A stretch of 64,000 nucleotides of DNA from Mangrovibacter plantisponsor (GTDB lineage: Bacteria > Pseudomonadota > Gammaproteobacteria > Enterobacterales > Enterobacteriaceae): contig NZ_QGTS01000006.1 of assembly GCF_003182475.1 (NCBI RefSeq), forward strand, positions 1 through 64,000. The letters run 5' to 3'. The notes beneath the pieces were generated by a model, which worked only from the letters and a program-made list of their open reading frames with translations, ran no database searches and was not told the origin of the DNA. The position numbers were made by a program, and so were the translations under genes. Below are positions 33,442 to 43,599 of this stretch, piece by piece. Within the stretch, counting starts at the first letter, position 1. Each line of letters begins with the position of its first letter.

Positions 33442-34236
33442 ATGGCTATTTCAATTAAGACCCCTGAAGATATCGAAAAAATGCGCGTTGCTGGCCGCCT
33501 GGCTGCCGACGTTCTTGAAATGATCGAATCCCATGTAAAACCTGGGGTAACCACTGGCGAGCTGGATCGTATTTGTGATGATTACATCGTAAATCATCAA
33601 AAAGCTGTCTCTGCCTGCCTGGGCTACCACGGCTACCCCAAATCTGTCTGCATCTCTGTCAATGAAGTGGTATGCCATGGCATTCCCAGTGAAGACAAGG
33701 TGTTGAAAGATGGTGATATTGTTAATATCGATGTCACCGTGATTAAAGACGAATTCCACGGCGACACATCTAAAATGTTTATCGTCGGTAAACCCACTAT
33801 TCTGGGCGAGCGTCTGTGCCGTATCACCCAGGAAAGTCTGTACCTGGGCCTGCGTATGGTGAAGCCTGGTATTCGCCTGCGTACCATCGGCGCTGCAATC
33901 CAGAAGTTTGTTGAAGCCGAAGGCTACTCTGTTGTGCGTGAATACTGTGGCCACGGTATCGGGCGTGTTTTCCACGAAGAACCCCAGGTGCTGCACTATG
34001 ATGCAGATGATGGCGGCGTGGTACTGAAAACCGGCATGACCTTTACTATTGAACCCATGGTAAATGCGGGTGATTACCGCATCCGGACAATGAAAGATGG
34101 CTGGACGGTAAAAACCAAAGACAGAAGCTTGTCTGCCCAATACGAGCATACTATTGTGGTTACAGATAACGGCTGCGAAATTCTTACGTTGCGTAAAGAT
34201 GACACCATCCCCAACATTATTTCGCACGATGAATAA
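33442..34236 (+). CDS. map: Methionine aminopeptidase
   Basis: Removes the N-terminal methionine from nascent proteins; pita-bread fold, dinuclear metal. Ligands D97 and D108 and the substrate-contacting H79 are in place, and further His/Glu ligands lie in the HGIGRVFHEEP and FTIEPM segments. 264 aa as in E. coli. Divergent from rpsB; a terminator follows before glnD. Confidence 0.98.
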   Translation: MAISIKTPEDIEKMRVAGRLAADVLEMIESHVKPGVTTGELDRICDDYIVNHQKAVSACLGYHGYPKSVCISVNEVVCHGIPSEDKVLKDGDIVNIDVTVIKDEFHGDTSKMFIVGKPTILGERLCRITQESLYLGLRMVKPGIRLRTIGAAIQKFVEAEGYSVVREYCGHGIGRVFHEEPQVLHYDADDGGVVLKTGMTFTIEPMVNAGDYRIRTMKDGWTVKTKDRSLSAQYEHTIVVTDNGCEILTLRKDDTIPNIISHDE

Positions 34237-34274
34237 GTGAAAAACCGGCTCAGGCCGATTTATCATTACTCTCA

Positions 34275-34298
34275 GGCCGGCATTTGCCGGCCTTTTTT
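34275..34298 (+). terminator. Terminator between map and glnD
   Basis: Perfect 7-bp stem GGCCGGC/GCCGGCC with an ATTT loop, followed by TTTTTT. It sits 39 bp past the map stop and just 14 bp before the glnD start, so glnD transcription depends on read-through or on a promoter inside map. Confidence 0.85.
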
Positions 34299-34311
34299 AT
34301 GGGCACCACAT

Positions 34312-36987
34312 ATGACCAATAGTTTTCCCGAGCAGTATATCGAGCCAAACCTCCCTCTACTCCCAGGTCAACCTGATTACCCATCTTCCTGGCCTGGTTG
34401 CCAACTAGAATGCCAGCCCATAAAAAGCGCCCTGGATACTTTTCAACAATGGTTGGGTAGTGCGTTTGATGAAGGTGTGTCTGTCGAGAAGCTGGTTGCT
34501 GCCCGTACTGAATTCATTGATCAACTTCTGGAGCGCCTGTGGTCCCACTTTGGGTTCGACACTATCGCCGATACGGCCCTGGTAGCTGTTGGCGGTTACG
34601 GGCGTGGAGAACTGCACCCGTTGTCGGATATCGACTTGTTGGTACTAAGCCGTGAACGCCTGCCTGAAGACCAGTCACAAAAAATCGGTGAGCTACTGAC
34701 ACTGCTCTGGGATATCAAGCTGGAAGTGGGCCACAGTGTGCGCAGCCTTGAAGAGTGCCTGCTCGAAGGGCTGTCCGACCTGACTATTGCCACAAACCTG
34801 ATTGAATCACGGCTGCTGACAGGCGATGTGGCGCTGTTTCTCGAACTTCAAAAACAAGTCTTTAGTGATGGATTCTGGCCCTCTGAGAAATTTTTCGCGG
34901 CTAAAATTGATGAGCAAAATGAACGCCATCAACGCTACCACGGTACCAGCTATAACCTGGAGCCCGATATCAAAAGCAGCCCGGGTGGCCTGCGAGATAT
35001 CCAGACACTGCAATGGGTGGCCCGCCGCCATTTTGGCGCAACCTCCATGAATGAAATGCTCGGTTTTGGATTTCTGACCGAGGCCGAACGCGATGAACTG
35101 AATGAATGCCAGCATATCTTGTGGCGTATCCGTTTTGCACTGCATCTGGAACTGAACCGCTACGATAACCGCCTGCTGTTCGACCGCCAGCTCAGTGTTG
35201 CCCAACGCCTGAAATACCAGGGCGAAGGCAATGAGCCAGTCGAACATATGATGAAAGATTTCTACCGTGCAACCCGGCATGTCAGCGAACTCAATCAGAT
35301 GCTGCTACAACTGTTTGACGAAGCAATTCTTGCGCTTGATGCGAACGAGAAGCCACGCCCACTGGATGATGATTTCCAACTGCGGGGCACGCTAATTGAT
35401 TTGCGCGATGACACGCTTTTTCTCCAGGATCCCTGCGCTATTTTGCGTATGTTTTACACCATGGTGCGTAACCGGGAAATTAGCGGCATCTACTCAACGA
35501 CCTTGCGCCATTTGCGCCATGCACGGCGGCATCTGAATGAGCCGTTGTGCTACAAAGCCGAGGCACGTGAACTGTTCCTGGTCATGCTGCGCCACCCCGG
35601 CGCAGTCAGCCGTGGGCTGGTGCCAATGCATCGCTACAGTGTTTTGTCCGCTTATATGCCCCAATGGTCGCATATTGTTGGGCAAATGCAGTTCGACTTA
35701 TTCCATGCCTACACCGTAGATGAACACACCCTGCGAGTGTTGCAAAAACTGGAGAGTTTTTCCCACGAAGAAACCCGCCAGCGCCACCCACTGTGCGTAG
35801 AGCTATGGCCGAGACTTTCCCATCCTGAACTCATTTTGATTGCCGCACTGTTCCATGATATCGCCAAAGGCCGGGGCGGAGACCACTCTGTTCTGGGAGC
35901 GCAGGATGTCATTAAATTTGCTGAACTCCATGGCCTTAACTCCCGGGAAAGCCAGTTAATCGCCTGGCTGGTGCGCCAGCACCTGTTGATGTCAGTTACC
36001 GCGCAACGCCGTGATATTCAGGATCCTGAAGTCATTGTGCAGTTTGCTGAAGAAGTTCAGACAGAAAACCGCTTACGTTACCTGGTTTGCCTGACTGTTG
36101 CCGATATCTGTGCCACCAACGAGACGTTATGGAACAGCTGGAAACAGAGCCTGATCCGCGAACTCTACTTCGCCACTGAAAAACAACTGCGTCGGGGCAT
36201 GCAAAATACCCCGGATATGCGGGAGCGTGTGCGTAATCACCAGGCCCAGGCCCTGGCGTTACTGCGCATGGAAAATATCGATGAAGAAGCATTGCATAAG
36301 ATTTGGGCACGCTGCCGGGCCAGCTATTTTGTCCGTCACTCCCCGAATCAACTGGCATGGCACGCCCGCCACTTGTTACAACACGATTTAAAGCAACCCA
36401 TGATTTTGCTCAGCCCACAGGCGACACGTGGCGGTACCGAAATATTCATTTGGAGCCCGGACCGACCTTATCTGTTTGCCGCAGTATGTGCTGAACTTGA
36501 CCGGCGTAACCTCAGTGTTCACGACGCCCAGATCTTCACAACTCGCGACGGTATGGCAATGGACAGCTTTATTGTACTGGAGCCCGATGGCAGCCCGCTG
36601 TCACCTGACAGGCACGAAGCAATTCGCCTGGGCCTGGAGCAAACCGTTAACCAGCGGACCTGGCAGCCACCACAGCCACGGCGCCAACCCGCCCGCCTGC
36701 GCCACTTTACGGTAGACACTGAAGTCAACTTTTTGCCAACGCATACCGACCGGCGCACATTCATTGAACTTATCGCGTTAGACCAGCCCGGCCTGCTGGC
36801 CATTGTCGGCCAGGTCTTCGCTGACCTCGGTATTTCATTACACGGTGCACGTATCACCACCATTGGTGAACGTGTTGAAGATTTATTTATTGTCGCCACC
36901 AGCGAGCGGCGCGCTCTGGATGCCACTCTGCAACAAGAAGTACAACAACGGTTGACAGAAGGCCTCAATCCAAACGATAAAGTGTAG
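34312..36987 (+). CDS. glnD: Bifunctional PII uridylyltransferase/uridylyl-removing enzyme GlnD
   Basis: Nitrogen-status sensor that uridylylates PII (GlnB/GlnK) when glutamine is low and removes UMP when it is high. An N-terminal nucleotidyltransferase domain holds [17 protein letters not shown] at 94-110, a central HD domain has [14 protein letters not shown] near 514, and two C-terminal ACT domains bind glutamine. ATG 34312 gives MTNSFPEQY and 891 aa (E. coli 890); the frame is open upstream through the terminator without support. The ribosome-binding site is weak. Confidence 0.97.
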   Translation: MTNSFPEQYIEPNLPLLPGQPDYPSSWPGCQLECQPIKSALDTFQQWLGSAFDEGVSVEKLVAARTEFIDQLLERLWSHFGFDTIADTALVAVGGYGRGELHPLSDIDLLVLSRERLPEDQSQKIGELLTLLWDIKLEVGHSVRSLEECLLEGLSDLTIATNLIESRLLTGDVALFLELQKQVFSDGFWPSEKFFAAKIDEQNERHQRYHGTSYNLEPDIKSSPGGLRDIQTLQWVARRHFGATSMNEMLGFGFLTEAERDELNECQHILWRIRFALHLELNRYDNRLLFDRQLSVAQRLKYQGEGNEPVEHMMKDFYRATRHVSELNQMLLQLFDEAILALDANEKPRPLDDDFQLRGTLIDLRDDTLFLQDPCAILRMFYTMVRNREISGIYSTTLRHLRHARRHLNEPLCYKAEARELFLVMLRHPGAVSRGLVPMHRYSVLSAYMPQWSHIVGQMQFDLFHAYTVDEHTLRVLQKLESFSHEETRQRHPLCVELWPRLSHPELILIAALFHDIAKGRGGDHSVLGAQDVIKFAELHGLNSRESQLIAWLVRQHLLMSVTAQRRDIQDPEVIVQFAEEVQTENRLRYLVCLTVADICATNETLWNSWKQSLIRELYFATEKQLRRGMQNTPDMRERVRNHQAQALALLRMENIDEEALHKIWARCRASYFVRHSPNQLAWHARHLLQHDLKQPMILLSPQATRGGTEIFIWSPDRPYLFAAVCAELDRRNLSVHDAQIFTTRDGMAMDSFIVLEPDGSPLSPDRHEAIRLGLEQTVNQRTWQPPQPRRQPARLRHFTVDTEVNFLPTHTDRRTFIELIALDQPGLLAIVGQVFADLGISLHGARITTIGERVEDLFIVATSERRALDATLQQEVQQRLTEGLNPNDKV

Positions 36988-37036
36988 TGAAGTTTTTTTC
37001 ATGTCATTCACATAAAACATCAGGAAATGATTAACA

Positions 37037-37861
37037 ATGCAGCAGCTACAGAACATTATTGAGTCCGCGTTTGAGCGCCGTGCAGATATTACGCCGGTAA
37101 ATGTAGATACCGTCACCCGTGAAGCAATTAACCAGGTGATTTCACTGCTCGACAGCGGCGCGCTGCGCGTTGCGGAAAAGATTGACGGCCAGTGGGTAAC
37201 GCACCAATGGCTCAAGAAAGCTGTGCTGCTTTCTTTCCGTATTAACGACAACCAGGTCATCGAGGGTGCGGAAACGCGCTTCTATGACAAAGTGCCGATG
37301 AAATTCGCCGATTACGACGAAGCGCGCTTCCAGAAAGAAGGTTTCCGTGTTGTGCCGCCGGCAGCCGTTCGCCAGGGTGCATTTATCGCCCGCAACACTG
37401 TACTGATGCCTTCTTATGTCAATATCGGTGCTTACGTTGATGAAGGTACGATGGTCGATACCTGGGCCACTGTTGGTTCTTGTGCGCAAATTGGTAAAAA
37501 CGTGCATCTGTCTGGCGGTGTGGGTATCGGTGGGGTTCTGGAACCGCTGCAGGCAAACCCGACCATCATTGAAGATAACTGCTTTATTGGTGCCCGTTCT
37601 GAAGTTGTTGAAGGGGTTATCGTTGAAGAAGGCTCAGTGATTTCTATGGGCGTCTTTATTGGCCAAAGCACACGTATTTATGACCGTGAAACTGGCGAAA
37701 TTCACTATGGCCGCGTACCTGCTGGCTCTGTCGTGGTTTCTGGCAACCTGCCGTCTAAAGATGGTAAATACAGCCTGTACTGTGCGGTTATCGTGAAGAA
37801 AGTCGACGCGAAAACCCGTGGCAAAGTAGGTATCAACGAATTGCTGCGTACTATCGACTAA
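37037..37861 (+). CDS. dapD: Tetrahydrodipicolinate N-succinyltransferase
   Basis: Enzyme of the succinylase branch of lysine and meso-diaminopimelate synthesis. Left-handed beta-helix trimer with hexapeptide repeats (about 105-230), 274 aa as in E. coli. It lies 49 nt after glnD and is followed by a strong terminator. Confidence 0.98.
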   Translation: MQQLQNIIESAFERRADITPVNVDTVTREAINQVISLLDSGALRVAEKIDGQWVTHQWLKKAVLLSFRINDNQVIEGAETRFYDKVPMKFADYDEARFQKEGFRVVPPAAVRQGAFIARNTVLMPSYVNIGAYVDEGTMVDTWATVGSCAQIGKNVHLSGGVGIGGVLEPLQANPTIIEDNCFIGARSEVVEGVIVEEGSVISMGVFIGQSTRIYDRETGEIHYGRVPAGSVVVSGNLPSKDGKYSLYCAVIVKKVDAKTRGKVGINELLRTID

Positions 37862-37872
37862 TTGCGGTGATA

Positions 37873-37899
37873 AAAAGGCAGGGAGAACCTGCCTTTTTT
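37873..37899 (+). terminator. Terminator after dapD
   Basis: AAAAAGGCAGG / CCTGCCTTTTTT with a 5-base GAGAA loop, 11 bp past the dapD stop; a textbook intrinsic terminator. Confidence 0.92.
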
Positions 37900-37971
37900 G
37901 TGTCTGGCACTGGCGAAAATACTTTTTTTCGTTAATTATCTAATAGTTATTTATTCGCTGAGGGTACCGCT

Positions 37972-38358
37972 ATGTACGATAATCTGAAAAGCCTGGGTAT
38001 TACCAATCCTGATGAAATTGATCGTTACAGCCTCCGGCAGGAAGCGAATAATGATATTTTGAAGATCTATTTTCATAAGGATAAAGGCGAATTTTTCGCG
38101 AAAAGCGTTAAATTCAAATACCCACGCCAGCGTAAAACAGTTGTGTCAGACAGTGTGGGCCAGGGTTACAAAGAGATTCAGGAAATCAGCCCAAATCTCC
38201 GTTATGTGATTGATGAGTTGGATCAAATTTGCCAGCGCGATCGCAGTGAAGTCGATCTGAAAAGAAAGATTCTTGACGATCTGCGCCACCTTGAAAGTGT
38301 TGTTGCCAACAAGATCAGCGAAATCGAAGCCGATCTGGAAAAACTCACCCGCAAATAA
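37972..38358 (+). CDS. yaeH: DUF3461 family protein YaeH
   Basis: Conserved 128-aa protein (E. coli YaeH, UPF0325/DUF3461), function unknown. The chain is charged and predicted soluble, with no signal or membrane segment; the C-terminal third ([21 protein letters not shown]) is helical and probably coiled coil. GAGGG precedes the ATG. It has its own spacer after the dapD terminator and converges with cdaR. Confidence 0.93.
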   Translation: MYDNLKSLGITNPDEIDRYSLRQEANNDILKIYFHKDKGEFFAKSVKFKYPRQRKTVVSDSVGQGYKEIQEISPNLRYVIDELDQICQRDRSEVDLKRKILDDLRHLESVVANKISEIEADLEKLTRK

Positions 38359-38364
38359 CCTTCA

Positions 38365-38387
38365 GGCTGGCGTTATGCCAGCCTTTT
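38365..38387 (+). terminator. Terminator after yaeH
   Basis: Perfect 7-bp stem GGCTGGC/GCCAGCC, GTTAT loop, then TTTT, 7 bp past the yaeH stop. It has no U-tract on the opposite strand, so it serves yaeH more than cdaR. Confidence 0.82.
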
Positions 38388-39547
38388 CAGCCATGCTGTT
38401 CATCCAGCTGTAATGCAATATACAACAGCAAGCGGTCGTCAAAACTACTTAAATCAAGCCCGGTCAGTTCCGCGATCCTGTTCAACCGGTACTCTAACGT
38501 ATTACGGTGAATAAACAGAGACTTGGATGTTGCCAGCGGCTGTACGTTATGGCGAAACCAGGCAGTTAACGTGCGGCGTAACAACCCGTTATTATCCATT
38601 GCTCTGAGTTTCTCCAGCGGACGGGCAAGCTCGTTCGCCTGCCAGCCACCACGCAGGCTGTCGAGTAAAACGGGCAGCATCAGATCCTGGTAAAAATAAC
38701 TACGGCTGTCAGGCATACGTTGTTTACCCACCATCATGGTGGTGCGCGCCGTTCGGTAAGAGCGGGCAATGCTGCCTTCTCCGGTAAAGTAGTTTCCCAG
38801 TGCGACGCGAAAACGTAGTTGGCCGTTTTCTTTCATTCGTGACAGCAGGACGTCTACCCGGCGCCGGTGATCATCGGCATCCCAGCGCCCGTACTGATTC
38901 AGTGCAGGTTTCAGTACCACCATTTCACTCAGGGAGACAATTGCCACCAGGTTATTTCGCTCAGGTGTGGTTAATGCTGTTTGCAGTTGCTGGAGTTCAT
39001 CCATGGCAGAATCCACCCCTAACTGCCCACTGTCTACTTCAACCACTGCCACCACTCGGGGCATCGCCAGGTCAATTCCCAGCCGCTGAGCCCACTCACT
39101 TAATGCCGGTGTAATGGTTTCTGCCTGAACCAGATTCATCACCAGTTCTTCACGCAAACGGCTGTCTTGCGCCAGTAAGTGCATCAGACGAGACTGCTCC
39201 AGCATCATTTCTGCCGTCATGCATACCAGCTCACCGTATTTACGCAAGTTCTCTGGTTCGCCTGTGAGCCCAATAACCCCGACTATTTCGCCTTCAAGGC
39301 GCAGGGGCAAGTTGATCCCTTCCCGGACACCATGCAAATGGCGGGCGACAGCATTGTCAATATCGACAACGCGCCCCTGGGACAGTACCAGTAACGCCCC
39401 TTCGTGCAATTCCCCAATACGCTCCTGGTCGCCACTGCCGATTATCCGCCCGCGCGCATCCATTACATTGATATTGGTATCAATTATCTTCATGGTGCGA
39501 GCGACTATCTCTTGCGCCATTCTCGTATCAAAGTGCCAGCCTGCCAT
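38387..39547 (-). CDS. cdaR: Carbohydrate diacid regulator CdaR
   Basis: Transcription activator of glucarate, galactarate and glycerate catabolic genes (gar/gud) and of itself. An N-terminal sugar-diacid recognition domain (about 1-135) is followed by a middle region and a PucR-type C-terminal HTH (FIHRNTLEYRLNRIAELTG). ATG 39547 gives MAGWHFDTRMAQ and 386 aa (E. coli 385), with AGGAGG 8 nt upstream; the 66-codon upstream extension is rejected. degP lies upstream on the same strand, separated by a terminator. Confidence 0.96.
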   Translation of the reverse strand: MAGWHFDTRMAQEIVARTMKIIDTNINVMDARGRIIGSGDQERIGELHEGALLVLSQGRVVDIDNAVARHLHGVREGINLPLRLEGEIVGVIGLTGEPENLRKYGELVCMTAEMMLEQSRLMHLLAQDSRLREELVMNLVQAETITPALSEWAQRLGIDLAMPRVVAVVEVDSGQLGVDSAMDELQQLQTALTTPERNNLVAIVSLSEMVVLKPALNQYGRWDADDHRRRVDVLLSRMKENGQLRFRVALGNYFTGEGSIARSYRTARTTMMVGKQRMPDSRSYFYQDLMLPVLLDSLRGGWQANELARPLEKLRAMDNNGLLRRTLTAWFRHNVQPLATSKSLFIHRNTLEYRLNRIAELTGLDLSSFDDRLLLYIALQLDEQHG

Positions 39548-39654
39548 GTTTGCCGCCTCCTGTACGTCATCAGCACAGCATAATGAAGAGACTGATGCCT
39601 TGCATTGGGCAAATGACCAATTCACCAGATAATAATGCAGAGTTGTGTAAAAGC

Positions 39655-39682
39655 TCACAAAAAAGGCCGCATACGCGGCCTT
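39655..39682 (-). terminator. Terminator after degP
   Basis: AAAGGCCGC/GCGGCCTTT stem with an ATAC loop; on the minus strand it runs into TTTTTTGTG. It begins 28 bp past the degP stop and separates degP from cdaR. Confidence 0.88.
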
Positions 39683-39710
39683 TAACTCGGAAAAATTGAT
39701 CAGCAATGCA

Positions 39711-41150
39711 TTACTGGAGGAGCAGATAAATGGAACTGTCACCACGTTGAATATTCAACGCCAGTACGCTCGGTTTGCTATCCAAAATTTTGCGCAGTTC
39801 AGCAATGTTGTTCACAGGTTGCTGATTTGCCCCCACAATAATGTCGCCTTTTTTCAGCCCGATACGCGCCGCCTGTGAACCTGCTTTCACGCTGTTCACC
39901 ACAACGCCTTTATCTTTACCGGCTCGGTTACTCATCTCTGCACCTTCAATACCACTGAAGATACTGGAGGAATCAACCTGGTTTTGGCTGCTCTGCTGCA
40001 GTTCAACATTCACGTCAATGCGCTTGCCTTCACGCAGCAAGCCCAGTTTCATTTTGCTGCCGACAGGCATAGAACCAATTTCAGCACGCAACGCTGCAAA
40101 ACTGTTAATCGGTTTATCGTTCATAGAGACAATTACGTCCCCGGCTTTAATACCTGCTTTGGCTGCAGAAGAGTTCGGCAGAACCTGGCTTACGAAAGCG
40201 CCACGCTGGGCGTCAACTTTCATCGCTTTTGCCAGTTCAGAGTTCAGTTCTGTCCCCATTATGCCCAGTTCACCGCGGCGAACCTGCCCGTACTGAATCA
40301 TCTGAGCTGTCAGGTTTTTCACCATATTACTCGGGATAGCAAAACCAATACCGATGTTGCCGCCATCTGGCGCCAGAATAGCGGTGTTAATACCGATTAA
40401 CTCACCTTTGAGGTTAACCAGCGCACCACCAGAGTTACCCCGGTTAATGGCGGCGTCGGTCTGAATAAAGTTTTCATAATTTTCAACATTCAGCCCACTA
40501 CGCCCCAGCGCAGAAACAATACCTGATGTTACTGTCTCGCCCAAACCATAAGGGTTACCGATCGCCACAGTATAATCACCAACCCGCAAATTATCGGAAT
40601 CAGCAATTTTTATCGCAGTCAGGTTTTTGGGATCTTTCAGTTGGATCAGCGCAATATCAGAACGCGGGTCTTTGCCAACCACTTTTGCATCAAACCGGCG
40701 GCCATCACTCAGTTGCACTTTAATTGACGTTGCGTTTTCAACAACGTGGTTATTGGTTACCACATAGCCTTTGTCCGCATCAATAATGACACCGGAACCC
40801 AGCGCCATAAATTTTTGCTGCTGGCTGCCATCATTACCGCCGCCATCACCGCTACCACCGCCCTGGCAGAAGGGTGAGTTCTGGAATGGTGAACCATCCT
40901 GGCAGAATGGTGAATTATCACCAAAGAATTGCTGGAAGTTACGCGACATACGTGGCGTATTCACTGTCGTGCTGCCTTCGACATTAATACTGACGACAGA
41001 AGGCATAATTTTTTCCAGCATAGGTGCCAGGCTGGGCATTTCTTGCGAAGTTGAAGCTGAAGAGGTTTCCGCCGCCAGCGCTGCCACCGGGTTTAATGCC
41101 AGGCCCAGGCTCAGTGCCAGGGCGCTCAATGCTAGTGTCGTTTTTTTCAT
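39711..41150 (-). CDS. degP: Periplasmic serine protease/chaperone DegP
   Basis: HtrA-family protease that degrades or holds misfolded outer-membrane proteins. The signal peptide ends near ALAA (about 27). In precursor numbering the catalytic triad is H135, D165 and S240 (GNSGG), followed by two PDZ domains. The LA loop keeps two SPFCQ copies with a cysteine pair and has a Gly-rich part about four residues longer than in E. coli (479 versus 474 aa overall). ATG 41150 begins MKKTTLALSALALSLG; the upstream ATG frame is not supported. A sigma-E promoter precedes it. Confidence 0.97.
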   Translation of the reverse strand: MKKTTLALSALALSLGLALNPVAALAAETSSASTSQEMPSLAPMLEKIMPSVVSINVEGSTTVNTPRMSRNFQQFFGDNSPFCQDGSPFQNSPFCQGGGSGDGGGNDGSQQQKFMALGSGVIIDADKGYVVTNNHVVENATSIKVQLSDGRRFDAKVVGKDPRSDIALIQLKDPKNLTAIKIADSDNLRVGDYTVAIGNPYGLGETVTSGIVSALGRSGLNVENYENFIQTDAAINRGNSGGALVNLKGELIGINTAILAPDGGNIGIGFAIPSNMVKNLTAQMIQYGQVRRGELGIMGTELNSELAKAMKVDAQRGAFVSQVLPNSSAAKAGIKAGDVIVSMNDKPINSFAALRAEIGSMPVGSKMKLGLLREGKRIDVNVELQQSSQNQVDSSSIFSGIEGAEMSNRAGKDKGVVVNSVKAGSQAARIGLKKGDIIVGANQQPVNNIAELRKILDSKPSVLALNIQRGDSSIYLLLQ

Positions 41151-41203
41151 ATGGCTCATTCTCAAATTAAGCAGGTAATACAACGTTGCTGTGTTCGTGG
41201 TTA

Positions 41204-41232
41204 TCAGAGTCATATTTATAGCGTTAAGTTCC
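41204..41232 (-). promoter_or_regulatory. Sigma-E promoter of degP
   Basis: On the minus strand a perfect -35 GGAACTT (41226-41232) and a -10 TCTGA (41204-41208) are 17 bp apart, the sigma-E consensus layout, and the spacer shares GCTATAAA with the known E. coli degP promoter. GTAAAG and TTTTTAC elements further upstream (41233-41282) could be CpxR sites, but no clean GTAAA-N5-GTAAA pair is visible. Confidence 0.85.
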
Positions 41233-41291
41233 ACGACAGCGTTTTCACAAAAGTAAAAAAGTATTGTGCGTCTTTACAAAACTCACCGATA

Positions 41292-42803
41292 TTATTCCAC
41301 GGCCATCAGGCGACGGTATTCATCCCATGCATACAAATCTGTCATGCCACTGATATAGTCCTGAATAAGCCGACAACGGTAATAGAACTCCCAAACAGGA
41401 TATTCAGGCTTTGTGTTATCCAGCTTCTCAATTGCTTCCTGATACGCCATGCAATGCCTGCTGGAAAGTTTATGATACAGCCTGCTTTCTATGGGCAACC
41501 GACGAACATTTTCCCCAGAAACTAATAAATGGAAATCAGCAAGTGGCAGCAGGAGAAGAGGCCGGTAAATATCAAGCAACCCACTGATTACTCGGTAACC
41601 TTGTAATTCGAGTTGTTCGACATCCGGGTGCGAAAAAACATGCCGCATAGCAACATGTTTGAACATACCAAGTAAACGGCTGTACTGGCTGTCATCTTCC
41701 AATAACGCATGATTAAAATGCCCGGGGTATATTTCAGGCAGATTATCAATAAATCGCCGGGCAGCATGAGGAACCAGTTTACTGAGAGTATTAACGCGCA
41801 AATACATGAAGAACACATCTTCAGCACCACTGCGTACTTTTCCCGCTCGTGATTTTTCCCATGCATCTTCCACAACCAGTGAGAAAAGATCTCCCGTTTG
41901 GTGGGTTCCCCAGGCAGTAGAAAGGTGCTGGTAAAGTTGCTCAAGGCTAAAAATCCGCTTTTCTACTGCATCTTCTAAATCGGCAACACAATAAGAAATA
42001 TCATCTGCAGCTTCCATTATCCAGGTAAGAGGGAAACGACAATTTTCCTCAAGTGAAAGTTCTTTACGTAACCGTACAATATAATTCGCTTCTGAAAGAT
42101 AAAAACCCGGTTTCTTCATTAAATAGTGGAAACCCTCTGGTGCCGGGCCGCTTTCCCAGGCTGGCCGGGTGTATTTTAAAATACACCCCATTTGTGCCCA
42201 GGTGAGGTTCATACGCATCAAGGTATTGACCAGACGAATACCCTGAGCATTTCCTTCAAAGTGGCACAAATCTGTTATTACATGCTGGCGCAGAGTATTC
42301 AGTGCAGTCTCCCCTTCACGCAAACACAAAACCTCTGCTGCGCGGGCTTCTTTACCCGGCGCGTCTGTATCAGCACCAGGAAGCAGGCGTTGCCGGAACC
42401 AGTCGTTAATAGCCGCTTCACCAAAGTGCCCGAATGGCGGGTTACCGACGTCATGCATCAGACAGGCCATTTCAACAATACTTTCGAAGGGCCCGGTCAG
42501 TTCACTTAACCCGTATTGCTCCAGCAACCGGGCCTCTTTCAGGCGGCTGATAACCTCTTTAGCGATATAACGCCCTACCTGCTGTACTTCCATTGAATGG
42601 GTGAGGCGTGTGCGTACTGCAGCATTACGCTCCAGTGGAAACACCTGCGTTTTTTGCTGTAACCGGCGAATGGCCGCTGAATTAATAATTCGCCCGCGAT
42701 CACTTTCAAAAATCCGCTGGATTTCATGCTCATTTTTTGTCCCCTCTGGCGAACGGAATTGACGATGCCAGTTTATTTTCTTTTGGAAATTGAACTCACT
42801 CAT
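41292..42803 (-). CDS. dgt: Deoxyguanosinetriphosphate triphosphohydrolase Dgt
   Basis: HD-domain hexamer that hydrolyses dGTP to deoxyguanosine and triphosphate, shaping the dNTP pool and restricting some phages. Metal-binding HD motifs are visible in [10 protein letters not shown] and [13 protein letters not shown], with the later [15 protein letters not shown] block. 503 aa (E. coli 505). It lies upstream of degP on the same strand and is divergent from mtnN. Confidence 0.97.
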   Translation of the reverse strand: MSEFNFQKKINWHRQFRSPEGTKNEHEIQRIFESDRGRIINSAAIRRLQQKTQVFPLERNAAVRTRLTHSMEVQQVGRYIAKEVISRLKEARLLEQYGLSELTGPFESIVEMACLMHDVGNPPFGHFGEAAINDWFRQRLLPGADTDAPGKEARAAEVLCLREGETALNTLRQHVITDLCHFEGNAQGIRLVNTLMRMNLTWAQMGCILKYTRPAWESGPAPEGFHYLMKKPGFYLSEANYIVRLRKELSLEENCRFPLTWIMEAADDISYCVADLEDAVEKRIFSLEQLYQHLSTAWGTHQTGDLFSLVVEDAWEKSRAGKVRSGAEDVFFMYLRVNTLSKLVPHAARRFIDNLPEIYPGHFNHALLEDDSQYSRLLGMFKHVAMRHVFSHPDVEQLELQGYRVISGLLDIYRPLLLLPLADFHLLVSGENVRRLPIESRLYHKLSSRHCMAYQEAIEKLDNTKPEYPVWEFYYRCRLIQDYISGMTDLYAWDEYRRLMAVE

Positions 42804-42900
42804 ATCACCGCCTTAAAAGGGAAAAAATAATCCGATTAAATCCTGTTTGTCTGCCATGATAGACTATGTCTCTGAATACATCATTTAAACAGGTATGGCT

Positions 42901-43599
42901 ATGAAAGCAGGCATCATTGGTGCAATGGAAGAAGAAGTTACGCTCCTGCGTGACAAAATCGAAAACCGCCAGACGATTGAACTGGCTGGTTGCGAAATCT
43001 ATACCGGTACGTTGAACGGCACTGAAGTCGCGCTGTTAAAATCCGGGATAGGTAAAGTGTCTGCAGCCGTTGGCGCGACATTGTTACTGGAGCACTGCAA
43101 ACCCGATGTCATTATTAACACCGGCTCAGCTGGTGGCCTGGCACCGACGTTGAAAGTGGGTGATATCGTGGTTTCCGATGAGGTTCGCTACCACGATGCC
43201 GATGTGACCGCATTTGGTTATGAATATGGCCAGCTTCCAGGGTGCCCTGCCGGCTTTAAAGCCGATGAAAAACTGGTGGAAGCTGCGGAACAATGCATTA
43301 CAGAGTTGTCACTTCACGCCGTACGCGGCCTGGTTGTTAGCGGTGATGCATTTATTAATGGCTCCGTTGGCCTGGCAAAAATTCGCCACAACTTCCCGAA
43401 AGCCATTGCAGTAGAAATGGAAGCAACGGCAATTGGCCATGTCTGCCATAAATTTTCCGTGCCTTTTGTTGTGGTCCGTGCCATTTCCGATGTAGCAGAC
43501 CAACAGTCACACCTGAGTTTTGACGAGTTTCTGACTGTTGCGGCGAAACAGTCAACCTTACTGGTTGAGCGCCTGGTACAAAAACTTGCTCAGGGCTAA
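42901..43599 (+). CDS. mtnN: 5'-methylthioadenosine/S-adenosylhomocysteine nucleosidase
   Basis: Splits adenine from MTA, SAH and 5'-deoxyadenosine; needed for methyl-group recycling and AI-2 synthesis (also pfs). Glu in GAMEEE, the VEMEATA segment and the [10 protein letters not shown] Asp form the active site. ATG 42901 gives 232 aa as in E. coli and lies 7 nt from the AGG; the ATG two codons earlier almost touches it. btuF starts before its stop. Confidence 0.97.
   Translation: MKAGIIGAMEEEVTLLRDKIENRQTIELAGCEIYTGTLNGTEVALLKSGIGKVSAAVGATLLLEHCKPDVIINTGSAGGLAPTLKVGDIVVSDEVRYHDADVTAFGYEYGQLPGCPAGFKADEKLVEAAEQCITELSLHAVRGLVVSGDAFINGSVGLAKIRHNFPKAIAVEMEATAIGHVCHKFSVPFVVVRAISDVADQQSHLSFDEFLTVAAKQSTLLVERLVQKLAQG

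Noticed and set aside
33451-34266. A 271-codon open frame opposite map
   Set aside because: Antisense shadow of map; no family resemblance and no independent ribosome-binding site.
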